Below are positions 30,498 through 38,986 of a stretch of 64,000 nucleotides of DNA, piece by piece. The translations under genes and the position numbers were made by a program. Every line of letters starts with the position of its first letter. Position 1 is the first letter of the stretch. Location of the stretch: the NCBI GenBank assembly GCA_902547955.1, contig CACCPY010000002.1, positions 1-64,000 of the forward strand, read 5' to 3'. Source of the stretch: an uncultured Alphaproteobacteria bacterium (GTDB lineage: Bacteria > Pseudomonadota > Alphaproteobacteria > Methylaequorales > Methylaequoraceae). The notes under the pieces are model-generated. The model was not told the origin of the DNA. It saw only the letters and a list, made by a program, of their open reading frames with translations, and ran no database searches.

Positions 30498-30527
30498 ATT
30501 CTTACATTCTGTATCATCATAAGTCAA
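30498..30527 (-). promoter_or_regulatory. Promoter of the 59-aa lipoprotein gene, near-copy of the pal promoter
   Basis: On the minus strand TTGACT (30527-30522), an 18-base spacer and TGT-AAGAAT (-10, 30503-30498) mirror the pal promoter base for base at the key positions. The -35 box lies in the loop of an inverted repeat, TATCATCA/TGATGATA (30512-30519 and 30544-30551), which could be an operator or the end of the tolB message. Confidence 0.5.
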
Positions 30528-30576
30528 TCATAAAGCTTTTTTTTGATGATATTTAATTTTGCCATACAAAGAAACT

Positions 30577-31887
30577 TTAAGGTAATAATCCAGACCAAGA
30601 CGGATCAGATGCATCAGATGGGGTAATTAGTTCTCGAAGATTTACTCCTGTTAAATCAACAAGTTTTATTTTGGGAGGCGATATTTTCCCTTTAGAAAAC
30701 TTGGTTTGACTATAAAATGATAATACTCTTCCGTTAGGCGACCAAGTTGGACCCTCAACCAAATAAGATTTATAAACAACTCTCTCTCCCTTTCCATCAG
30801 TGTACATAACACCAATGTAAAACTCACCACCCAACAACTTGGTAAAAGCAATCAGATCTCCTCTTGGTGACCAAACGGGAGTTGCGTATTTTCCTTCTCC
30901 AAAACTAATTCTTTTAATTTTTTTAGTTTTCAAATTCATAACGTAAATTTTCTGACTTCCACTTCTATCAGACTCAAAAGTTATAAAATCACCGTCTGGA
31001 GAATATGATGGAGCAGTATCAATTCCTGGATACTTCGTTAGCCTTTCAAGCTTTTGTGTTTTAAGATTCATTTCATAAATGTCTGTGTTACCATTTCTTG
31101 CAAGGCTCATTACTAATTTTTTTCCATCAGGTGAATACCTTGGGCTAAAAGTCATGCCTGGAAAGTCACCGAGTATTTTTTGTAAACCAGTATTTAAATC
31201 AAGTAAAAAAATTCTCGGTATTGTGTTATTGTAAGACAAGTAGGCAACTTCTTGAGCAGCTGGGGAAAATCTTGGTGTTAAAGCAAGGTACGAACCATCT
31301 GTAAGAAATTTGTGATTTTCTCCATCCTGATCAATAATAGCTAATCTTTTTTTTCTGTTATTTTTAGGTCCAGACTCAGATATGTACACTATACGACTGT
31401 CAAAATACCCTGACTCACCTGTAATTCTTTTATAAATGATATCTGAGATTACATGAGCAATTCTCCGCCAGTTGTTTGTCTCAGTTGTAAGTTGTTGTGC
31501 AACCATTTGTTTTTCTGAAAAAACATCCCAGAGTCTAAATTTTAAATTTAATTTCTTACCTGAAACAGATAAATTTCCATGAATTAAACCTTGTGCAGAT
31601 GTAATTTTCCAGTCTGAGAAAGAAGGCTTTGAATCGAAGTTTAATTTTTCAGTTAAAAAAACTCTCCTCGGTAGCATTTTAAAAAGTCCAGATCTCTGAA
31701 GATTATTTGTAATTACTTTGCTGATATCAGATGAAATTTTTTCCTCAGTATCATTTTTTGTCTCTAATTGCACTAACGCAATTGGAATTGGTTCTGTATT
31801 ACCACGTGTTATATCTATCCGAAGTTCTGAAAAACTTGTAACTGGACATAGTATGAAAAAAAAGTATATGGCTAGGCGTCTTAACAT
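30577..31887 (-). CDS. tolB: Tol-Pal system translocation protein TolB
   Basis: TolB is the periplasmic propeller that shuttles between Pal and TolA. The 436-aa protein has a signal peptide ('MLRRLAIYFFFILCPVTSFS'), an N-terminal domain (to about 150), and repeated propeller blades with the 'P.FSPDG..I.F.S.R.G...IY.MNL.T...RLT' pattern ('YSPDGDFITFESDRSGSQKIYVMNLKTKKIKRIS'). It is downstream of tolA with a ~50-base gap. Confidence 0.96.
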   Translation of the reverse strand: MLRRLAIYFFFILCPVTSFSELRIDITRGNTEPIPIALVQLETKNDTEEKISSDISKVITNNLQRSGLFKMLPRRVFLTEKLNFDSKPSFSDWKITSAQGLIHGNLSVSGKKLNLKFRLWDVFSEKQMVAQQLTTETNNWRRIAHVISDIIYKRITGESGYFDSRIVYISESGPKNNRKKRLAIIDQDGENHKFLTDGSYLALTPRFSPAAQEVAYLSYNNTIPRIFLLDLNTGLQKILGDFPGMTFSPRYSPDGKKLVMSLARNGNTDIYEMNLKTQKLERLTKYPGIDTAPSYSPDGDFITFESDRSGSQKIYVMNLKTKKIKRISFGEGKYATPVWSPRGDLIAFTKLLGGEFYIGVMYTDGKGERVVYKSYLVEGPTWSPNGRVLSFYSQTKFSKGKISPPKIKLVDLTGVNLRELITPSDASDPSWSGLLP

Positions 31888-31937
31888 TTAATTTTAACAT
31901 TATAAAGTTATGAATTAAAAAATCAAAATTTACTTTT

Positions 31938-32714
31938 TTAATTAATACTTTGTGAAGGATCAAAATCTAAAATTATTTCTTTCCAGGTTGCGTATTTTTT
32001 TTCAGGAACTTTAAGTTTTTTGCATTCTGGGTGATTTACCGCTCTAAGAGCACTTTCAGCCGCTGCTCTAAAAAAACTTTCGTTTAATTTATTATCATTT
32101 ATCAATTTTGAGTAAATTACGTTTCCCTCTTTATCTAACTTAATTTTAATTGATACGAACAAATCTTTTAGATTTTTAGCTCCGGCCGGAACAATCCAGC
32201 ATCTGTAAAACTGTCTTCGAATTGCATCTTTCTCAGATATAGAGAGTTTGTCTCCTAAACTTAATTCTTTTAAATCTTCCTCTTTTTTATCAACTAATTT
32301 CTCATCATCTTTCTCCTCTGTTTCTTCCTCTACTTTTCTTTGTGATTTTATTTTTTCAATTGATTTTAAAATACTATCTAATCTTTTTTCTTCCTTTTTT
32401 TTTGTTTCTTCTTTTTTTTTTGTTTTTTTAGCAGATGACTTTTTTTTCTCGTCTTTTAAAGCAAATTCTGGAGGTTTTGGTTTAGATTTTGGTAATGGAG
32501 GAGAATAAGTCTCGTTTTGCTTTTTGCTTTTTTTTTCAAAAGCTTTTTTTTTATTTTCAATTTTATTTACAGTTTTTTCTGAAATGTCAACGATATCAAG
32601 TGGTATTTCATAAATCTCAAATCTTTTATTTTTTTTAAAAATTTCTGCACCATACATGAACATCATTAAAATTCCTGTATGAAGAAACATTGATTTTAGA
32701 AGACCTTTGGTCAT
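31938..32714 (-). CDS. tolA: TolA-like protein
   Basis: TolA spans the periplasm and transmits force from TolQR to TolB/Pal. The 258-aa protein has one N-terminal transmembrane helix ('GLLKSMFLHTGILMMFMYG'), a long Lys/Glu-rich region (about 55-150), and a C-terminal TonB/TolA domain starting near 'SEKDAIRRQFYRCWIVPAGA' with 'VSIKIKLDKEGNVI'. The rod is short compared with E. coli TolA (421 aa). Identification rests on domain order and its position between tolR and tolB. Confidence 0.9.
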   Translation of the reverse strand: MTKGLLKSMFLHTGILMMFMYGAEIFKKNKRFEIYEIPLDIVDISEKTVNKIENKKKAFEKKSKKQNETYSPPLPKSKPKPPEFALKDEKKKSSAKKTKKKEETKKKEEKRLDSILKSIEKIKSQRKVEEETEEKDDEKLVDKKEEDLKELSLGDKLSISEKDAIRRQFYRCWIVPAGAKNLKDLFVSIKIKLDKEGNVIYSKLINDNKLNESFFRAAAESALRAVNHPECKKLKVPEKKYATWKEIILDFDPSQSIN

Positions 32715-32719
32715 TTTGA

Positions 32720-33121
32720 TTATTTTAATTTAGTAACTAATGCAACTTTTTTAAATCCAGATTTATTAATAAAACTCATTAAATCCATAACCTTGCCATA
32801 GTTAAGTTTTTTATCTCCTTTTATATATATCTTTAAATCTTTATTTTGTGATTTGAGTGCCTTTAATTTTTTAATTAAACCATCAGCTGAAAATTTTTTT
32901 TTTTGGAGAAAAATTTCACCTTTTGAATTTATTGTTACGGTTACAGGATCATTTTTTTCATTTTTAAGGATAGAAGTGCTTTCAGGAAGGTTAACTTTTA
33001 TTCCGGCAGTCAATAATGGTGCTGTAACCATGAAGATTATTAGTAGCACTAACATTACATCAACAAAAGGTGTAACGTTTATTTCGGAGATTGATTTTCT
33101 TTTTTTGTAATTTTTTTTCAA
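32720..33121 (-). CDS. tolR: Tol-Pal proton channel subunit TolR
   Basis: The 133-aa ExbD/TolR protein has one transmembrane helix with the proton-carrying Asp in 'INVTPFVDVMLVLLIIFMV', followed by a small periplasmic domain ending near 'SFINKSGFKKVALVT'. It works with TolQ to energise TolA. Five bases separate it from tolQ and tolA on either side. Confidence 0.95.
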   Translation of the reverse strand: MKKNYKKRKSISEINVTPFVDVMLVLLIIFMVTAPLLTAGIKVNLPESTSILKNEKNDPVTVTINSKGEIFLQKKKFSADGLIKKLKALKSQNKDLKIYIKGDKKLNYGKVMDLMSFINKSGFKKVALVTKLK

Positions 33122-33126
33122 GTTTG

Positions 33127-33840
33127 TTACCTAAATATTTCCTTTGAAATTATAAGTATGATTTCTTCTGAAAAGACATCTAACTTATTCGAGATATCAT
33201 CAAGCATAGTGTTAAATTTGTTAAAAAATAAAACCGAAGGTATCGCAGCAACTAAACCCAAAGCAGTAGCAAAAAGTGCTTCTGCTATTCCAGGTGCAAC
33301 TACAGCTAAACTGGTATTTTGAGATATACCTATTGCCGTAAAACTATTCATAATTCCCCATACCGTTCCAAAAAGTCCAATAAATGGGGCCGTAGAACCA
33401 ACAGAGGCAAGAAAATTTAGGCCCTTTTCCAAAGTTGAAAGTTCCTTATTTATTACAATTTCCATTTCTTTTTTTACATTATCGCAAAACTTCTGTTTAA
33501 ATTCGCTATTTTTATTTGAAAAACCAGTTTTTACTTTTTCAAAATAAACCATGGCTGAAAAAAAAACTGATTCCATGGGATGTGTTGGTTGAGAGCCAAG
33601 TCTTTTTGATAATTTACTTAAGGTTTCACTAGAATAGAAATTTTCTTCAAAATCCTCTGAATCTATGAGGATATTTTTGAGTGAGGTATACTTCGAGAAT
33701 ATTATTGCCCATGACCATACGGAAGAAAAAATTAGAATTATAATAACAATTTTTACAACAATATCCGCCTGAAGAAACATCGAAAATATGGAAAAATCTG
33801 CTCCCTCTTCTATCACCTTTTTTTCAATAGTTTCATCCAT
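33127..33840 (-). CDS. tolQ: Tol-Pal proton channel subunit TolQ
   Basis: The 237-aa MotA/TolQ/ExbB protein has three transmembrane helices: one near 29-50 and two in the C-terminal half, around 'FLASVGSTAPFIGLFGTVWGIMNSF' and 'VVAPGIAEALFATALGLVAAIPSVLFFN'. These are the family signatures for the channel that uses proton flow to drive TolA. Its position between ybgC and tolR is standard. Confidence 0.96.
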   Translation of the reverse strand: MDETIEKKVIEEGADFSIFSMFLQADIVVKIVIIILIFSSVWSWAIIFSKYTSLKNILIDSEDFEENFYSSETLSKLSKRLGSQPTHPMESVFFSAMVYFEKVKTGFSNKNSEFKQKFCDNVKKEMEIVINKELSTLEKGLNFLASVGSTAPFIGLFGTVWGIMNSFTAIGISQNTSLAVVAPGIAEALFATALGLVAAIPSVLFFNKFNTMLDDISNKLDVFSEEIILIISKEIFR

Positions 33841-33846
33841 AATTTT

Positions 33847-34260
33847 TTATACTACTTCGAGTGCATTAAATCTAGCAATTATATTTTCTGGAATTTTTGC
33901 AGGTTTAGAGTTCAACCCATTTATCCATACAAGTTTTAAATTAATGTCAGTAAGTAATATTTTATTTTTAAAAATTTTTTGTTTTAAACTTAACGTACAA
34001 AAAGAATTTTCCAAAAAAAAAGTCTCAACAGTCAAATTATCACTTAAAGATGCTGGTTTAATAAAGTTTACATCTAATTGGTTCACTACAAAAAAAAATT
34101 TGTTGGAATTTAGTATTTGCTGCAGTTCGGGAAAATGTTCTCTAAGTAAATTACTTCTCGCTCGCTCAGCATATTTCAGATAATTGGTATGATAAACAAA
34201 TCCAGTCAAATCAGTATCTTCATAATAAACAGAAATCAAAGATGAATGAATTTTTTTCAT
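33847..34260 (-). CDS. ybgC: Tol-Pal-associated acyl-CoA thioesterase YbgC
   Basis: The 137-aa hotdog-fold protein has the catalytic 'YYEDTDLTGFVYHTNYLKYAERARSNLLR', with the active Asp in 'DTDLTG' and His in 'YHTNYL'. YbgC hydrolyses short acyl-CoA thioesters in vitro and is encoded with tolQRAB in many proteobacteria. Its role in the complex is not fully understood. Confidence 0.93.
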   Translation of the reverse strand: MKKIHSSLISVYYEDTDLTGFVYHTNYLKYAERARSNLLREHFPELQQILNSNKFFFVVNQLDVNFIKPASLSDNLTVETFFLENSFCTLSLKQKIFKNKILLTDINLKLVWINGLNSKPAKIPENIIARFNALEVV

Positions 34261-34265
34261 ATTCT

Positions 34266-35261
34266 TTATAAAGTTATTTGAATATGATTGTGCCCCTTTT
34301 CTGATAAAATTCTCCCTCTTGAAGTTCTTTGCACTAAACCCTGTTGCATTAAATAAGGTTCAATAACATCTTCAATTATGTCTTTTTGCTCTAGTAGTGA
34401 AGCACTTAAAGTTTCTATTCCAACTGGACCACCATTATAATCAATAGCAATGCATTTTAAATATTTCCTATCCATATCATCTAAGCCCTCTGAATCAATT
34501 CTCATTTTTTTTAGAGAATCTTCAACAACCATGTTAGTTATTGTAGGCAAATTTTGTACGACAGAAAAATCGATAATTCTTTTCAAAAGTCTAATCGCAA
34601 TCCTAGGAGTCCCTCTCGACCTTTTTGCAATCTCAAAAGCTGCGCTTTCATCAATTTTTGTATTAAATTTCTTAGAACTTAATAAAATTATATTTTTTAA
34701 ATCTGACGGGTTATAAAAATCGAGTTGTAATTGAATTCCAAACCTGTCTCTCAAGGGTCTCGATAGCAAGCCCAATCGAGTAGTAGCTCCAATTAGGGTA
34801 AACCTCTCGATTGAAATTTGCATAACTCTTGCAGATGGCCCTGATCCAATAATATAGTCACATTTATAATCTTCCATTGCAGGATAAAGGGTTTCTTCAA
34901 CAATAGGAGAAAGCCTATGGATTTCATCAATAAACAAAATATCGTCCTCAGCTAGATTTGTCAAAAGTGTTACTAAGTCACCTTTTTTTGTAAAGGCTGG
35001 TCCTGATGTGGAGTGAATATTGACATTTTTTTCATATGATATTATGTGCGATAATGTAGTTTTTCCTAAACCAGGCGGACCATACAAAATAATGTGATCT
35101 AAATTATTTTTTCTTTTTTTAGATGACTCTATATACGTCTTCAAATTTGATTTCAAATTATCTTGACCAACAAATTTATCAAGATTTCTTGGTCTTAAAT
35201 TCAATTTTTTATCTTCCAAAGTTTCTTTTGATTCTAAATTAATTTTTTCTTCATCAGACAT
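34266..35261 (-). CDS. ruvB: Holliday junction branch-migration motor RuvB
   Basis: RuvB is the AAA+ ATPase that drives branch migration of recombination junctions. The 331-aa protein has 'LRPRNLDKFVGQDNLKSNL', Walker A 'GPPGLGKT', Walker B 'FIDEIHRLS', the sensor 'GATTRLGLLSRPLRDRFGI' and a C-terminal winged helix ending in 'LMQQGLVQRTSRGRILS'. It is four bases after ruvA. Confidence 0.97.
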   Translation of the reverse strand: MSDEEKINLESKETLEDKKLNLRPRNLDKFVGQDNLKSNLKTYIESSKKRKNNLDHIILYGPPGLGKTTLSHIISYEKNVNIHSTSGPAFTKKGDLVTLLTNLAEDDILFIDEIHRLSPIVEETLYPAMEDYKCDYIIGSGPSARVMQISIERFTLIGATTRLGLLSRPLRDRFGIQLQLDFYNPSDLKNIILLSSKKFNTKIDESAAFEIAKRSRGTPRIAIRLLKRIIDFSVVQNLPTITNMVVEDSLKKMRIDSEGLDDMDRKYLKCIAIDYNGGPVGIETLSASLLEQKDIIEDVIEPYLMQQGLVQRTSRGRILSEKGHNHIQITL

Positions 35262-35263
35262 AA

Positions 35264-35869
35264 TTAATTTACTTTCGGTTTTGATAGATATTTTAACGCT
35301 ATTGGTATTAATTCTTCTAAATTCATCTGATTATTATCATTTATAACTTTGTCTGCCGTCAATTCACAAATTTTTCTAGGGTACCCTAAATTAAAAAGAC
35401 ATGAAACTAAATCATTAAAGTTGTCTTTGTTAACCATTGTAATGCTTGAAGAAATCCCTAAGGATTTTTTCTTAATTTTTTCTTTCAACTCAATAATTAT
35501 TCTGTTTGCCAGTTTATTTCCTACGCCAATAACACTTAAAAAAATTTTTGAATTTTGATTATTTATAGATTCTATTATCTCATTTATTTCAAGCTTAGAC
35601 ATTATATTTAAAGCCATTTTACCCCCAACTCCCTGAACACTCAGTAAATCAGAAAATATCTCCCTTTCTTGATACTCCAAAAAACCAAAAAATAATCTTT
35701 CATTTTCTTTAATTATTTCATAAACAAAAATACTTACCAAAGACTTAGAAGGGTATATTTTATCAATACTTTTATTTGATATAAAAACTCTGAAAACAAT
35801 ACCATTTACATCTAAATCGATGTATTCTTCACTACAAAACTCAATAAACCCTTTTAACTTTACTATCAT
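35264..35869 (-). CDS. ruvA: Holliday junction DNA-binding subunit RuvA
   Basis: RuvA holds the four-way junction and recruits RuvB. The 201-aa protein has an OB-fold N-terminus, two helix-hairpin-helix motifs ('LLSVQGVGGKMALNIMSKL', 'FLSVIGVGNKLANRIIIELKEKI') and a C-terminal RuvB-binding domain ('LVSCLFNLGYPRKICELTADKV'). It is one base after ruvC. Confidence 0.95.
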   Translation of the reverse strand: MIVKLKGFIEFCSEEYIDLDVNGIVFRVFISNKSIDKIYPSKSLVSIFVYEIIKENERLFFGFLEYQEREIFSDLLSVQGVGGKMALNIMSKLEINEIIESINNQNSKIFLSVIGVGNKLANRIIIELKEKIKKKSLGISSSITMVNKDNFNDLVSCLFNLGYPRKICELTADKVINDNNQMNLEELIPIALKYLSKPKVN

Positions 35870-35870
35870 T

Positions 35871-36374
35871 CTATTCTCTTAAAAAAATTTTAGACCCTTT
35901 TTGCATCGAATGACACATTGCCACAGCCAATGCATCTGCGGCGTTTTCATCATCAATTTTTAGATTTGGAAAAATTCTTTCAAGCATTTTTAATATTTGT
36001 AGCTTTGTTGCATGTCCATAACCAACTAAATTTTTCTTCACCGTATTTGGTGAATATTCAAAGATATCAACATTCTCTTTAGCAGCAACAAGAAATATCA
36101 TCGCCCTTGCTTTACCTAATTTCATTGTAGATTCTGGGTTTTTATTAGCAAAAATTTTTTCAACAGCAATACAATTTGGAGTATACTTTCTCAATAAAAA
36201 CAAACTTTCTTCATAAATCTTTTTTAATCTCATACCTAAATGATCGTTTTTTGACGTAGATATACAGCCGTAATCAATACAGGTTTCTAATTTATCATTT
36301 TTTTGCAAAACACCCCAACCAGTATTTATTAAGCCAGGATCAAAACCCATAATTAAGTTTTTACTACGAATCAA
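35871..36374 (-). CDS. ruvC: Crossover junction endodeoxyribonuclease RuvC
   Basis: RuvC cuts Holliday junctions. The 167-aa RNase-H-fold protein shows the acidic residues in 'IMGFDPGLINTGWGV', 'VAVEKIFANKNPESTMKLGKARAMI' and near the end 'DDENAADALAVAMCH'. The start overlaps the end of yebC by four bases. Confidence 0.96.
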   Translation of the reverse strand: MIRSKNLIMGFDPGLINTGWGVLQKNDKLETCIDYGCISTSKNDHLGMRLKKIYEESLFLLRKYTPNCIAVEKIFANKNPESTMKLGKARAMIFLVAAKENVDIFEYSPNTVKKNLVGYGHATKLQILKMLERIFPNLKIDDENAADALAVAMCHSMQKGSKIFLRE

Positions 36375-37120
36375 ATTAACTTTTCCATTAGTGTTTCATT
36401 GATATTAAAATTAGCAAATACATTTTGAACATCATCCAATTCTTCTAACTTTTCCAACAAAATCAAAAGACTTTTGGCATCATCTTGATTTGAAATTTCG
36501 ATGGTGTTTAGAGGTTTCCACTCCAAAGATGTGAACTGCGGAACTGAATACTTATTTTCCAAGGCCTCTAGTGTTTGACTAAAAACCTCTAAATCAGTTT
36601 CAACATCAAAAGAATTATCATTTTCTATAACGTCATTAATATTTAGACTAACACAAAATTCAAAAAAGTTTTCAAATGTTGTAACTTCCTTTGCATAAGT
36701 AATAATACCAACTTTTTTAAAATTATGCCTAACAGAACCACTTATTCCCAAATTACCGTTATATTTTGAAAATGTTGATCTAATTTCAGATGCGCTTCTA
36801 TTTTTGTTATCAGTCATTGATTCAACAATTATTGCAATACCCAAGGGACCAAAACCCTCGTAGGTTATCTCCTCAATAGAATTTTTATCATCTTGACCTG
36901 AATTTTTTTTTATAGCTTTATCAATGGTATCTTTGGTCATATTAGAAGATAGAGCATTATTAATTGCTGACCTCAGTCTTGGGTTAGAGGTTGGATCAGG
37001 TGAACCTAACTTGGCAGATACAGAGATTTCTCTAATAAGTCTTGAGAAAAGTTTTGCTCGCTTTTTATCTTGAGCACCTTTACGATGCATAATATTTTTA
37101 AATTTTGAATGACCTGCCAT
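36371..37120 (-). CDS. yebC: YebC/PmpR-type regulator
   Basis: YebC/TACO1 proteins bind DNA or the ribosome and affect transcription or translation of proline-rich stretches. The 249-aa product begins 'MAGHSKFKNIMHRKGAQDKKRAKLFSRLIREI' and has 'YEGFGPLGIAIIVESMTDNKNRSASEIR', both characteristic. yebC-ruvC adjacency is widespread in bacteria. Confidence 0.96.
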   Translation of the reverse strand: MAGHSKFKNIMHRKGAQDKKRAKLFSRLIREISVSAKLGSPDPTSNPRLRSAINNALSSNMTKDTIDKAIKKNSGQDDKNSIEEITYEGFGPLGIAIIVESMTDNKNRSASEIRSTFSKYNGNLGISGSVRHNFKKVGIITYAKEVTTFENFFEFCVSLNINDVIENDNSFDVETDLEVFSQTLEALENKYSVPQFTSLEWKPLNTIEISNQDDAKSLLILLEKLEELDDVQNVFANFNINETLMEKLI

Positions 37121-37121
37121 T

Positions 37122-37919
37122 TTAATCTTTTTGGAGTTTACCCCCTAAAATTATTTGTTCAAATGCTTTAACACTTTTACTCTCAATATCAAGGATTGTG
37201 CCGCATAATGTTCCCTCACCATCAGCTGGTTCAAGTCTAGTTTTTAGGTGCTTTTGGGTAAATCTTTTTATTGAAAGTTCTTTCTTCATACCAATAACTG
37301 AATTGTAGTCACCACACATTCCTAAATCTGTTTGATAAAAAGTTCCTTTTTCAAGAAAATGTAGGTCTGATGTTGGAATATGGGTGTGAGTGCCAAAAAC
37401 GCCAGAAACTTTACCATCAAGAAAGTGAGCAAGAGCCATCTTCTCTGAAGTTGACTCACCGTGAACATCAACCAAAATAATTGCACTATCTATTTTAGAA
37501 TTTATTAGTTCCAATAAGTTAGCAATAGATTTGAACGGGTCATCTACAGACTCCATAAAAAGTCTGCACATTACATTTATTACTACAATATTTTCCCCAT
37601 TTTTCATTTCAAAAATTGCATACCCGTTACCAGGTGTGCCCTCAGAAAAATTACAGGGTCTAATTAATCTGTTATCAAGTTTTATATATTCTACAATCTC
37701 TTTTTGATCCCAGATATGATTACCAGAAGTAATAACATCAACACCCAAAGAGTAAAATTCTTCACAAATTTTTTTTGTAATACCAAAACCATTCGCAGCA
37801 TTTTCTCCATTCGCCAAAACAAAATCTATTTGTTTTAACTTTTTTAGATTTGGTAATTCTCTTCTTATTGCATTTCTTCCAGATTTTCCGACTATATCAC
37901 CGCATATAAGAACTCTCAT
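37122..37919 (-). CDS. YmdB-family metallophosphoesterase
   Basis: The 265-aa protein fits the YmdB/TIGR00282 family of calcineurin-like phosphoesterases, some of which hydrolyse cyclic nucleotides. Metal ligands are visible in 'ICGDIVGKSGRNAI', 'ANGENAANGFGI', 'SGNHIWDQKEI', 'DVHGESTSEK' and 'VFGTHTHIPTSD'. It starts four bases inside the end of the 5-FCL gene and is followed by yebC after one base. Confidence 0.9.
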   Translation of the reverse strand: MRVLICGDIVGKSGRNAIRRELPNLKKLKQIDFVLANGENAANGFGITKKICEEFYSLGVDVITSGNHIWDQKEIVEYIKLDNRLIRPCNFSEGTPGNGYAIFEMKNGENIVVINVMCRLFMESVDDPFKSIANLLELINSKIDSAIILVDVHGESTSEKMALAHFLDGKVSGVFGTHTHIPTSDLHFLEKGTFYQTDLGMCGDYNSVIGMKKELSIKRFTQKHLKTRLEPADGEGTLCGTILDIESKSVKAFEQIILGGKLQKD

Positions 37920-38461
37920 TGAATTATTCCCTTAGGTGTAATAATTTTGTTTAAAGTTTTATCAAAATTCATTGAAGGTAGAGATTCTATTTCTTGTTCA
38001 TTAAAGGCAATTCCAATTGTCTCAAAAGATTTTTTGTTTTCTAAATTTGAAATTGTTCTGTCGTAAAACCCACCCCCATAACCAAGTCTGTTCTTGTTTT
38101 TATCAAACGCTAAAAGGGGAACCAACATAACGTTTGGTGTTATAAACCTTCCGTAAAGTGGTGTGGGAATTTTAAATTTATCCTTGAAAACTTTTTGACC
38201 TTTTTTCCAGCTTTTGAATAATAAATGATGATTATTTTTTTTTATAAAAGGCATACAAACTATGTTTTTATTATCAGTTATAAAATCAATAAAAGGAAGT
38301 ATATTTACCTCCCCTCTTACTGGAAAATAACCAGAGACTATCTTCTTTGAAGAAATGTTAAGAGATATTAAAAAATTATTAATTTTTTTTTCCTTTTCTT
38401 GTCTGTTATTAATGTTATCTCTTAAATCCAAATATTTGGACCTTATTATCGCTTTATCCAT
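37916..38461 (-). CDS. 5-formyltetrahydrofolate cyclo-ligase
   Basis: The enzyme recycles 5-formyl-THF to 5,10-methenyl-THF using ATP. The 181-aa protein has an N-terminal 'RSKYLDLRDNI' basic region and the ATP/metal motif 'NRLGYGGGFYDRTI', preceded by 'VPLLAFD'. It overlaps zapA by eight bases; in E. coli the same pair is separated by the 6S RNA gene, for which there is no room here. Confidence 0.93.
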   Translation of the reverse strand: MDKAIIRSKYLDLRDNINNRQEKEKKINNFLISLNISSKKIVSGYFPVRGEVNILPFIDFITDNKNIVCMPFIKKNNHHLLFKSWKKGQKVFKDKFKIPTPLYGRFITPNVMLVPLLAFDKNKNRLGYGGGFYDRTISNLENKKSFETIGIAFNEQEIESLPSMNFDKTLNKIITPKGIIQ

Positions 38462-38744
38462 TTATTTTTTTTTCTACTAAATTTTCTAAATCTTCTAATT
38501 CACTTATGATTTCGTCAAAATTACAGGCTTGTTTTTCATTTTGTTTTTTTAAAAGATTAATTTCCCCAGCAAGTATTAATGAAATCATTAAATATTTCTT
38601 TGATTGAGATAAATTTTTTATTTGTTTATTTTGCTCAAACTTATTGTTTAAAAGTTGCTCAGATTCTCTCAATAATTTTTCCTCGCCCTCTTTGCATTCA
38701 ACTTCATATTTGATGTCATCAATTTCTAATCTTAATATTGGCAT
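38454..38744 (-). CDS. zapA: Cell division protein ZapA
   Basis: ZapA crosslinks FtsZ filaments at the division site. The 96-aa protein has the N-terminal strand region ('LRLEIDDIKYEVECKEGEEKLLRESEQLLNNKFEQ') and a C-terminal coiled coil ('LISLILAGEINLLKKQNEKQ...ISELEDLENLVEKK'). Its position before the cyclo-ligase gene is also typical. Confidence 0.85.
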   Translation of the reverse strand: MPILRLEIDDIKYEVECKEGEEKLLRESEQLLNNKFEQNKQIKNLSQSKKYLMISLILAGEINLLKKQNEKQACNFDEIISELEDLENLVEKKING

Positions 38745-38758
38745 AAATTCTCTTTACT

Positions 38759-38917
38759 TTATTTTTCTAAAAATTTTATAACTCTATTCATGTATGTGGA
38801 AACTTTTAATAATTTTTTTTTTAGTAATTCATTTTCATTATTTTGAGAGATTTTGTTAACTTTTTTCTTAAGTGAACTTATTTTTTTAAAAATTATTTTA
38901 ATCTTTTCTTTGCTCAT
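38759..38917 (-). CDS. 52-aa coiled-coil protein upstream of zapA
   Basis: An ATG at 38917-38915 opens a 53-codon frame ending TAA at 38761-38759. The product starts 'MSKEKIKIIFKKISSLKKKV' and continues as a Lys-rich amphipathic helix to 'MNRVIKFLEK'. It lies 14 bases before zapA on the same strand. A small coiled-coil gene upstream of zapA is common in alphaproteobacteria and could be a division factor, but I cannot assign a family. AT-rich DNA easily produces Lys-rich frames, so the call is moderate. Confidence 0.5.
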   Translation of the reverse strand: MSKEKIKIIFKKISSLKKKVNKISQNNENELLKKKLLKVSTYMNRVIKFLEK

Positions 38918-38986
38918 AGATACAATTTATTATCTTCTTTACATTATTATAATTATTCATTAATCAATAACTATAAAATAATTGAT

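Noticed and set aside
38454-38461. Possible 6S RNA gene between zapA and the cyclo-ligase gene
   Set aside because: The two coding regions overlap by eight bases, leaving no room for an RNA gene.
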